From positions 56,462 through 120,461 of the forward strand of contig CAZGVO010000012.1 of NCBI GenBank assembly GCA_964529175.1: a DNA stretch of 64,000 nt, in the 5' to 3' direction. Shown one piece after another: positions 40,505 through 47,513 of the stretch. The notes beneath the pieces were generated by a model. It worked only from the letters and a program-made list of their open reading frames with translations. It was not told the DNA's origin and made no database searches. Position numbers and translations under genes: made by a program. Source of the stretch: JAAFJM01 sp964529175. GTDB taxonomy: Bacteria; Bacteroidota; Bacteroidia; UKL13-3. How positions within the stretch are numbered: the first letter of the stretch is position 1; every line of letters begins with the position of its first letter.

Positions 40505-41154
40505 TCTTCAATATGATTAGTAAAATAAAATCCTATAATTCCTTTAGTTTTTGAATAATAAAATCCTTGGGGTACTATAAATCCGCTATCAGCTTGAAAT
40601 CTATCTACATTAAAAATACTATCATAGTTTTTATATTTTAATAAAAATTTTTGTTCGCCAAAATCTGTATAAATATTGGGATTCAAGCTAAACGATTTAT
40701 TGCAAATATTTACAATAAAATTATCTTGTAATTTGCTTATATTTAGGCTGTCCGCATTTGAAGTGTTTTTATATCTATTCAAACTTAAATTTAAACTACT
40801 GCTATATTGACTTATGTAATTGATTGTTTCATACTCTGAAGTAAAGTAATCATAAACGTTACCATGAAAACATAGTTCACTAACGTATTTTCCATAAATA
40901 TCTATATTATATATTTTTTTAACTTTAGGGGAAACATTATAAATAAAAGGTGTATTGTTTTTGTTTAAAAATTCAATACTCAAAGGTAGACTGTCGGGTA
41001 ACCACTTATTATTTGAATCAAGTGAGGCCATACCGTAGTATTTTTTTGTATAATTATAACCTGAATAGCCTGGTCCACATGGTCCACTATCGCCACTATT
41101 TGCGCTACATGAAGCAATAAATGCTAAAAAAAGTAAATAAAATTTCGACTTCAT
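40489..41154 (-). CDS. Putative lipoprotein
   Basis: 221 residues. Lipobox FIASCSAN (Cys16) after MKSKFYLLFLAFIA. The mature N-terminus is Gly-rich (NSGDSGPCGPGYSGYNYTKKYYG). The remainder is beta-rich and Asn/Tyr-rich, similar in style to the downstream lipoprotein, so the two may be a diverged pair, although I cannot align them reliably. A TACTTTCG element on the minus strand ends six bases before the ATG, giving a very short leader. Confidence 0.65.
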   Translation of the reverse strand: MKSKFYLLFLAFIASCSANSGDSGPCGPGYSGYNYTKKYYGMASLDSNNKWLPDSLPLSIEFLNKNNTPFIYNVSPKVKKIYNIDIYGKYVSELCFHGNVYDYFTSEYETINYISQYSSSLNLSLNRYKNTSNADSLNISKLQDNFIVNICNKSFSLNPNIYTDFGEQKFLLKYKNYDSIFNVDRFQADSGFIVPQGFYYSKTKGIIGFYFTNHIEEWEIK

Positions 41155-41190
41155 TTTAAACGAAAGTATAAAATTTTATTAAACATTTAT

Positions 41191-43617
41191 TTATTTAATC
41201 CTTGGCAAACTCAAAATATTAGCAAACAACCTATATGCACCTGGAACACCGGCAGGCAATTCTCTAAAGAAAGCTAAACCTGTGTACACATAATTTCCTT
41301 TGCCATATTTGGCAATAATTAAACTGCCTTTGTTTGGTTTTTCTCCAGGGTCGTTCATACTTAACGGACATTGAAAACTGCTATCCATTTCAGTTGCAAA
41401 GTAAATTCCACGCTCTTGAATCCATCCATCAAAATCGGTATTGGTAATTTTGTTTGGAAAATTTAAAACAGGATGTTCTGGCAATAAAAACGTAACGGGT
41501 GCTTCTTCAATGGTAACTCTATCGCGGCTCAGTTTAAACGGAACTGGAGAAATTTGGTCTTTCAATGGTCCAAAAAAGCTGTTGGTATTGTACTGAACTA
41601 TTAAGTTTCCACCATCTTTTACGTAATCAAACACACGTTGTTTGTATTGTTGTAATTTTTCGTTGGTGTTAAATGCACGCACTCCTAATACAATGGCAGG
41701 AAATTCATTCAAGTTTCCATTTTGTAATTGTTCATCGGTAATCATTACCACTTTATAACCCATTTGCTCCAAGCTTGCTGGCACTTCATCGCCCGCACCT
41801 TGAATATAACCAACGGTGTTAAAAGTTTTCTTCACATCAACTTTTACCAATTTGGCTTCAGCTTCGGGAAACCATGTTTGCACAGGAATATGGTCGTACT
41901 TTATTTCTTTGATTCCTTTGGTGTAAGTTTGTCCGTCTATTTCGGCTGAGAAGTTGATGGTTGACCCTTCGACTACGCTCAGGGTGACAGGTGGTTTTAT
42001 TGAAAAAGAGATAATCTGTTCATCGCCTTTTTTAGGTAAATTGATGTTTGTAAATGCTGGTTCTGTAGTCCAGCCTTGAGGTAAGTTTGCTGTTACTTTA
42101 GTTTGAATATTGTCTTTTCCGGCTTTAATAATTACTTTAATTTCTTTTGGTTTTTCATCGGTAAATACAAAACTTTTTTGTGTTAAGTTGAGCATTACTG
42201 GTGGTGTAATTACCAATGGACGGTATAATTCCCCTTTTTCAGGATCCACCCATTTGTATTTTAATGGTTCAATGATTTTAATTCCTTTACTGTTTGGACT
42301 AAAATCATAACCCGATAAATCATAAGGTTGTGATATGTTGTTTAAAAGTAAATTGTTTTTATCCTCTATGACAAACATATTGTTAGTTATCTTATTTTTT
42401 GTCCAGTATAAGTAGGATATTTTATCGGTCGAAAAAATCGTAGTATCTTTATTTTGAATATTAAAAACATAGCCTTTTAAAATACTATTTGGAGCTCTAA
42501 CAATAGTTCCATCTGCAATAGTAATTTTTTCGTTAATACTGAAGTTCGGTTTGTCAGAAATTGATTCTCTGAAGTATCCGTTGCAGTTTAAAATTATTTT
42601 TCCAGATAAATCAAAGTGATAATTATGTTCTTTTTCATCAATTGAGTTATAAATAGCTACTAATTCTTTGGAAGATAAATGCGGAAAAGAAGGATTATAC
42701 TCCTTCATAATTTTTGTAATCTGTTTCCCAATTTTCTCGCCACCTTTTACTCGTTTCCAACTAAAGTCGATTCCTTCAAAAATATCTTTTAAGCCAGTGG
42801 TATCGCCTTTTAAAGGTTTAAAAAACTCTAAGCTTTCACCTCTTTGTTTGGCACTTCCAAAACCTTGACTTTTGTGCATGCTGCGGCTTTCGGCTGCTAT
42901 TTCGCCATAACTTTTACCCAATAATGGATTGTATCCGCCCACATCTAATTTTATATACGGACTCATATCGGCATTTGGGTTTGAAAAACGAGTGCTCACA
43001 TTCCAAAACATCCTGCGGGTTTTCCAAACCGAAACATATTGTAATTGCTCAGGAAAACGAGTTGGATCGGCTGCTGCATCAAAAGCTTCTTCAGCCAACA
43101 TAGCCGATGCAGTATGGTGTCCATGTCCGCCACTTCCATCAGTAGCAAAACGGGTAATGATAATATCGGGCCTAAAATTACGGATTACCCAAACCATATC
43201 GCTTAAAATAGAATCGTGGCTCCATTTGGTAAAAGTTTCTTCAGGGTTTTTACTAAAACCAAAATCGTACGCACGGGTAAAAAACTGCTCACCACCATCA
43301 ATTCTGCGTGCTGCCAATAACTCTTGCGTACGAATCATTCCTAATTCAATGCCTTGTTCCGAGCCAATTAAATTTTGTCCACCATCGCCACGTGTTAAAC
43401 TTAAATAACCAGTACGCAAACATTTTTCATTGGCCAAATAGGCTATCAAACGGGTGTTTTCATCATCAGGATGTGCTGCAATGTATAACACCGAACCAAC
43501 AGTGTTTAACTTTTTAAGTTGTAACAATATTTCAGATGAAGTATATGATTTGGGTGCTTGCGCATTTGCCAAAACTGTTACACATATAGAAAGGATGAAT
43601 AAGGATATTTTTTTCAT
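41191..43617 (-). CDS. Exported PIG-L (LmbE) family deacetylase with C-terminal amidotransferase-like domain
   Basis: 808 residues. Signal peptide MKKISLFILSICVTVLANAQ. The PIG-L domain begins VLYIAAHPDDENTRLIAYLANE (zinc ligands His, Asp, Asp/Glu) and continues with LTRGDGGQNL and GSGGHGHHTASAMLAEEAF (third ligand His). A beta-sandwich region (about 470-580) and a GATase-like/ThuA-like C-terminal domain (GYKVVMITDEQL, EFPAIVLGVRAFNTNEKL, DYVKDGGNLIVQYNT) follow. The family removes N-acetyl groups from sugars. Codons for VTLSVVEGS come from a dispersed repeat. It is monocistronic with about 150 bases of spacer before cysS. Confidence 0.88.
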   Translation of the reverse strand: MKKISLFILSICVTVLANAQAPKSYTSSEILLQLKKLNTVGSVLYIAAHPDDENTRLIAYLANEKCLRTGYLSLTRGDGGQNLIGSEQGIELGMIRTQELLAARRIDGGEQFFTRAYDFGFSKNPEETFTKWSHDSILSDMVWVIRNFRPDIIITRFATDGSGGHGHHTASAMLAEEAFDAAADPTRFPEQLQYVSVWKTRRMFWNVSTRFSNPNADMSPYIKLDVGGYNPLLGKSYGEIAAESRSMHKSQGFGSAKQRGESLEFFKPLKGDTTGLKDIFEGIDFSWKRVKGGEKIGKQITKIMKEYNPSFPHLSSKELVAIYNSIDEKEHNYHFDLSGKIILNCNGYFRESISDKPNFSINEKITIADGTIVRAPNSILKGYVFNIQNKDTTIFSTDKISYLYWTKNKITNNMFVIEDKNNLLLNNISQPYDLSGYDFSPNSKGIKIIEPLKYKWVDPEKGELYRPLVITPPVMLNLTQKSFVFTDEKPKEIKVIIKAGKDNIQTKVTANLPQGWTTEPAFTNINLPKKGDEQIISFSIKPPVTLSVVEGSTINFSAEIDGQTYTKGIKEIKYDHIPVQTWFPEAEAKLVKVDVKKTFNTVGYIQGAGDEVPASLEQMGYKVVMITDEQLQNGNLNEFPAIVLGVRAFNTNEKLQQYKQRVFDYVKDGGNLIVQYNTNSFFGPLKDQISPVPFKLSRDRVTIEEAPVTFLLPEHPVLNFPNKITNTDFDGWIQERGIYFATEMDSSFQCPLSMNDPGEKPNKGSLIIAKYGKGNYVYTGLAFFRELPAGVPGAYRLFANILSLPRIK
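41965..41989. repeat. Dispersed TGAC-type repeat inside the PIG-L reading frame
   Basis: A 25-base stretch, CCCTTCGACTACGCTC followed by AGGGTGACA, related to 33291-33314. Read on the minus strand it contributes Val-Thr-Leu-Ser-Val-Val-Glu-Gly in frame. The CCCT and AGGG ends can pair. Confidence 0.75.
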
Positions 43618-43644
43618 TTTGATTCTTTAAGTTCCGTTGGCTAA

Positions 43645-43662
43645 TCCCGAAAGCTTTCGGGA
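43645..43662. repeat. 18-bp perfect palindrome, CCGAAAGCTTTCGG core
   Basis: TCCCGAAAGCTTTCGGGA in the spacer upstream of the PIG-L gene. Nothing else is seen in 43618-43764. Confidence 0.85.
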
Positions 43663-43764
43663 GAACGGCAATTGATGCTTTTGTTCTGTTGTGTTTTTCT
43701 GAGTAATCAGTGGCTATTTTTATCACTGCCAGTTGCTAGCTGCCAGAAAGAAGCCAGCCGCTAA

Positions 43765-45231
43765 TTAATTTATCACACTATAAGTCGTTCCATCTTTGCC
43801 ATCTTTTATTTCAAAACCAATTTCTTTTAGTTTATTTCTTATGGCATCGCTGGTAGCAAAATCTTTGTTTAGTTTAGCATGATTTCTTTGTTCAATAATC
43901 ATATTCATTAAACCATCTACTTTGCTGTTATCCGTATTGTTTTCTTCTTGTAAACCCAATACATCAAAAACTATTTCTGTCATCAATTTTTTCAAACTGG
44001 CTTTATCAGTTTCGGTAATGGTTTCTTTGCCATCGTTTATAGAATTAATCATTCGCACTGCTTCAAAAATACTTGCTATGGCAATGGGTGTATTAAAATC
44101 ATCATTCAATGCAGTATAAATTTCTGTTTTTACAGCATCAATATTTACAGAACTATTTGCGCTTATTTTTAAACCATCAATCAATTTCATAGCATTCATT
44201 AATCTAGCAAAACCTTTTTCGGCAGCTTGCAATGCTTCGTTGCTAAAATCTAACGTGCTGCGGTAATGTGCTTGTAGCATAAAGAAACGCACCGTCATTG
44301 GGCTATAACCTTTATCTAACAGTTTATGATTTCCTGAAAATAATTCATGTGGTAAAAACGAATTGCCTAAACTTTTGCTCATTTTTTGACCATTTACGGT
44401 CAACATATTGGTATGAATCCAGTAACGAGCAGGTTGCGTTTTATGGCAAGCCAAATTTTGCGCAATTTCGTTGGTATGATGGGTGGGTACTAAATCCATT
44501 CCTCCACCATGAATATCAAATTCATTTCCCAAATATTTACTGCTCATGGCCGAACATTCTAAATGCCAACCTGGAAAACCAACTCCCCAAGGACTCGGCC
44601 ATTTCATAATATGTTCAGGTTTTGCTTTTATCCAAAGTGCAAAATCTAAGCGACCATGTTTTTCATTTTGTCCATCTAAATCGCGGGTATTATTCAGTAA
44701 ATCGTCTAAATTTCTGTTAGATAAAATGGTGTAATTATATTCTTTGGTAAATTTTTCTACATCAAAATAAATAGAACCATTTTCCTCATAAGCATAACCA
44801 TTGGCTATAATCTGTTTGGTCATTTCTATTTGCTCTATAATATGGCCTGTAGCAGTTGGTTCAATGCTTGGCGGCAAGGTGTTGAACATGCGCATGGTTT
44901 CCCTGAAATCAATGGTGTAGCGTTGCACAATTTCCATTGGTTCTAGTTGTTCTAATTTTGCTTTTTTAGCAATTTTATCTTCACCTTCATCAGCATCACT
45001 TTCCAAATGACCAGCATCGGTAATATTGCGCACATAGCGCACTTTAAAACCCAAATGTAAAAAATAACGAAAAATTACATCGAACGAAATAAAGGTACGT
45101 GCATTGCCTAAATGCGCATTGCTGTAAACTGTTGGTCCACAAACGTACATGCCTACATGGCCTTCGTGAATGGGTTTAAAATCTTCGGTAGTTCGGGTTA
45201 AAGTATTGTATATTTTTAAAGTAGAATCCAT
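43765..45231 (-). CDS. cysS: Cysteinyl-tRNA synthetase
   Basis: 488 residues, standard length. The zinc/active-site opening is MYVCGPTVYSNAHLGNART, with the HIGH-equivalent HLGN. The second zinc ligands lie in WHLECSAMSSKYLG and THHTNEIAQ, and the KMSKS loop is GQKMSKSLGN. The C-terminal anticodon-binding region ends with IRNKLKEIGFEIKDGKDGTTY. It charges tRNA-Cys in the cytoplasm. A TATATTCG -7-like element lies 16 bases before the ATG. Confidence 0.98.
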   Translation of the reverse strand: MDSTLKIYNTLTRTTEDFKPIHEGHVGMYVCGPTVYSNAHLGNARTFISFDVIFRYFLHLGFKVRYVRNITDAGHLESDADEGEDKIAKKAKLEQLEPMEIVQRYTIDFRETMRMFNTLPPSIEPTATGHIIEQIEMTKQIIANGYAYEENGSIYFDVEKFTKEYNYTILSNRNLDDLLNNTRDLDGQNEKHGRLDFALWIKAKPEHIMKWPSPWGVGFPGWHLECSAMSSKYLGNEFDIHGGGMDLVPTHHTNEIAQNLACHKTQPARYWIHTNMLTVNGQKMSKSLGNSFLPHELFSGNHKLLDKGYSPMTVRFFMLQAHYRSTLDFSNEALQAAEKGFARLMNAMKLIDGLKISANSSVNIDAVKTEIYTALNDDFNTPIAIASIFEAVRMINSINDGKETITETDKASLKKLMTEIVFDVLGLQEENNTDNSKVDGLMNMIIEQRNHAKLNKDFATSDAIRNKLKEIGFEIKDGKDGTTYSVIN

Positions 45232-45247
45232 AATATAAAATGTGTGG

Positions 45248-45255
45248 CGAATATA
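45248..45255 (-). promoter_or_regulatory. Candidate -7 element of cysS
   Basis: TATATTCG on the minus strand followed by CCACA, very similar to the element before the dihydroorotase-like gene (TACATTCGCCAC). No -33 TTG at the expected distance. Confidence 0.4.
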
Positions 45256-45539
45256 GCTTTTTAAATGTTGAATTTTGGATGATGAATTTTGAATTTAATG
45301 AATGATTTGTGAAAGCAACCGTAAGTTATAAGGAGGTTGAGTGATTTAATAGCTATCTTAAAGCATAGCCAATTCAAATAAGAAAAAGTAGATATGTATT
45401 TGTCTGATAATGAGTGTGGTTATGTAACTTCAAGTTGAGTTATATAAAAGCTATTTTAAGAAAATATATTTTAGCACCATAAAGTGCTTTAAAAGCATTA
45501 CATTGTGTGAGTTATTTTTAAACGTAGAAGTAACAACTA

Positions 45540-45695
45540 TTATTTACGTTTATTTTTTTCGTAAAATTGATCTCTACAAAAATTAGAACAAAAAACCTCT
45601 TTTTTTAAGAAGCCAAAAAATCCTTTGGGTTTATATACTTTTCTTTTCGAAGTATTTATTTTCTCGTAACAGTTATCGCAAGTTTTATCTAACAT
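45540..45695 (-). CDS. Small zinc-ribbon-like protein, 51 residues
   Basis: An uninterrupted reading frame of 51 codons with two cysteine pairs, CDNC (Cys6, Cys9) and CSNFC (Cys36, Cys40), about 26 residues apart. They are separated by a basic stretch with an FFGFLKKE turn, the layout of a treble-clef or zinc-ribbon. Lys and Arg dominate the rest, so nucleic acid binding is plausible but not shown. The pattern of cysteines argues against chance. It is the only gene in the 45232-46229 interval. The 308 bases between it and cysS show nothing recognisable. Confidence 0.6.
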   Translation of the reverse strand: MLDKTCDNCYEKINTSKRKVYKPKGFFGFLKKEVFCSNFCRDQFYEKNKRK

Positions 45696-46229
45696 AATCT
45701 TATCAATTTGTTTAAATCTATCGTTTCGCTAGGCTTTCAATAGGTAAGACATTCCTCAGTTCATCACCTTTGGTAAGTCTTTTTGTGGAAATTAAAGTTC
45801 TAGTATTTAATAATTTTCAACAAACGTAAATAAATTAATTTTAAAACAAGTAGCAAAACAAAAAATGGTTAGTAACAAAATCGTACCTTTTGGTCATTAA
45901 ACGATACTGCACGTCCTGACACATTGGGATGCGCATAGCTGCAACAAAACAAAGGTTTTGCTTCATTACCACCTAAACAGATTTTAACTTAAAATTGTAT
46001 CTTTTGTTAGTTTGACGAAGCCAAATTCCGAAAGCTTTCGGAAGCGAACCAGCCTTGTAGGTTTACACTTGGACTGGCTAGGCAAATCCTTGGATAATTG
46101 AATTCGGATTACAAATACGAATAAGCGGGTTATCAGGCAGTTTGTATGAATTTCTGACCACACAAAAAATGACATTGTGGTTTTATTTTAATGAATAAAT
46201 TGCCAATCTCAAATAAAACAAAAAAACTT
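45696..46229. other. Non-coding stretch with degenerate dispersed repeats
   Basis: No convincing gene. It holds an 18-bp palindrome at 46026-46043, a GTCCTGACACATTGGGATGC segment near 45915-45935, and a TTCGGATTACAAATACGAAT hairpin-like segment near 46102-46122, of the kind scattered in Bacteroidota genomes. A 63-codon minus-strand frame over these repeats has no protein-like character. Confidence 0.55.
46026..46043. repeat. 18-bp perfect palindrome, CCGAAAGCTTTCGG core
   Basis: TTCCGAAAGCTTTCGGAA in non-coding sequence before the DUF1579 gene. Confidence 0.85.
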
Positions 46230-46883
46230 ATGAAAAGTACCTACATCACTTTAATGGCAATGGCTTTGATGGGTTCAATTGCCTGCAACAACAACTCTGC
46301 TCCGGCCAATTCGGCAAAAACCGACAGTTCGGCAACTACCAAGGAAGAGGCTGCAGCCCCTCCCGATTCGGCAACTATGATGAAAGCATGGATGGATTAC
46401 ATGACACCAGGCGAAATGCACAAATTAATGGCAAGTTGCGATGGCGAATGGAATTCTGAAATTACTATGTGGATGGCCCCTGATGCACCGCCTTCGCAAA
46501 GCACATCTACTTGTATAAATAAAATGATTTTAGGCGGCAGATACCAGCAAAGCGAGAACAAAGGCAGCTTTGACGGGATGCCTTTTGAAGGAATAAGCAC
46601 TACTGCGTACGACAACGCCAAAAAGAAATTTATAAGCACTTGGATTGACAACATGGGATCAGGCATGATGATTATGGAAGGCACCTACGATGCAGCTACC
46701 AAAACCATGAGTTGCATTGGCAAACAGGTTGACCCTGTGAGCGGCAAAGACATGGATATGCGCCAAACTTTAACATTTGTTGACAATGACCACCAAACTA
46801 TGGAAATGTATACCACCCCTGCAGGAGGAAAAGAATACAAAAACATGGAAATTAAATATACCCGTAAGGTTAAAACAAAATAA
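46230..46883 (+). CDS. DUF1579 family lipoprotein
   Basis: 217 residues from the ATG at 46230, which begins a lipoprotein signal (MKSTYITLMAMALMGSIACNN, lipobox GSIAC). An ATG at 46191 adds 13 polar residues. After an Ala/Ser/Pro-rich linker the DUF1579 domain runs from MTPGEMHKLMASCDGEWNSEITMWM through GGRYQQSENKGSFDGMPFEGISTTAYDN to the end. Function unknown. Codons use noticeably more G and C in third positions (GGC, GCC, ACC) than neighbouring genes, suggesting acquisition from a less AT-rich relative. A terminator follows. Confidence 0.82.
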   Translation: MKSTYITLMAMALMGSIACNNNSAPANSAKTDSSATTKEEAAAPPDSATMMKAWMDYMTPGEMHKLMASCDGEWNSEITMWMAPDAPPSQSTSTCINKMILGGRYQQSENKGSFDGMPFEGISTTAYDNAKKKFISTWIDNMGSGMMIMEGTYDAATKTMSCIGKQVDPVSGKDMDMRQTLTFVDNDHQTMEMYTTPAGGKEYKNMEIKYTRKVKTK

Positions 46884-46901
46884 TGCTGTTGCTATTGAAA
46901 A

Positions 46902-46936
46902 AAAGAGGTTGTATCAAAAGGACAACCTCTTTGTAT
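46902..46936 (+). terminator. Terminator after the DUF1579 gene
   Basis: AAAGAGGTTGT/ACAACCTCTTT stem, nine-base loop, T-rich tail. A weaker TTAGCC/GGCTAA hairpin follows at 46950-46970. Confidence 0.85.
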
Positions 46937-47089
46937 TTTGTCACATGAGTTAGCCTCTTTTTTTGGCTAAAGCCTAATGCATTTTATTTTCCACTATCTA
47001 AAAATGCTCACATACCGCATATTATTATTTAAAGCATTTAAGCTTTCTACAGTTGTTTTAGTTTTAGCGTAACAGACAACAACTTATCC

Positions 47090-47170
47090 TAATGGTTGCG
47101 GCCTGGGGACGCCTGCAACGGAAGTAAATACCGAAAGATTTTGGAGGAGAACCATCGTAACAAGTTTTCT
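47090..47170. other. Locally G/C-rich, potentially structured non-coding segment
   Basis: GTTGC (47095-47099) pairs with GCAAC (47115-47119), and GGC with GCC inside, leaving an eight-base loop. A CGG/CCG hairpin and a GGAGGAGAACC stretch follow. It is clearly richer in G and C than its surroundings and has no ORF. It matches no RNA family I can name. Confidence 0.35.
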
Positions 47171-47176
47171 CGTGGA

Positions 47177-47368
47177 CTAGCTAGGGTTTGTTAAGATAGA
47201 TTCTTTATTAATTTCTAATAAACAATTTTTACATAAACAATCGTTAAAAGTACTGCTAACCAATTGTTTTGCTTGGCTATTTAGTTCAATGCCATAACAT
47301 TGACATTGCGTAATATTTTCCATATTACACTCAAAAGGTTGTTGGCATTTCTCGCAAATTTTTTGCAT
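47177..47368 (-). CDS. Cysteine-rich CWC family protein
   Basis: 63 residues with eight cysteines. CEKCQQPFEC, then NITQCQCYGIEL and DCLCKNCLLEIN, fits the small cysteine-rich CWC family, presumed zinc-binding and of unknown function. A TATATTTG element on the minus strand ends four bases before the ATG, so the transcript may start at the AUG itself. It is divergent from mutS2. Confidence 0.75.
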   Translation of the reverse strand: MQKICEKCQQPFECNMENITQCQCYGIELNSQAKQLVSSTFNDCLCKNCLLEINKESILTNPS

Positions 47369-47513
47369 GATACAAATATATTGTTTTGAACAGATTTTGC
47401 TGAATCTTATAGGTTTAAACGGTTTTTAAATTGAATGATTAATTTGTTTAATTTGCAAGCTTTAAAAACAATTTTGGTTTAAAATTATTCCATATAATAA
47501 AAACAGTTATAAA

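Noticed and set aside
43532..43726. 64-codon minus-strand frame upstream of the PIG-L gene
   Set aside because: It overlaps the start of the PIG-L gene in another frame and contains an 18-bp palindrome. No protein features.
45984..46175. 63-codon minus-strand frame
   Set aside because: It lies entirely on dispersed repeats including an 18-bp palindrome, and the translation lacks protein-like features.
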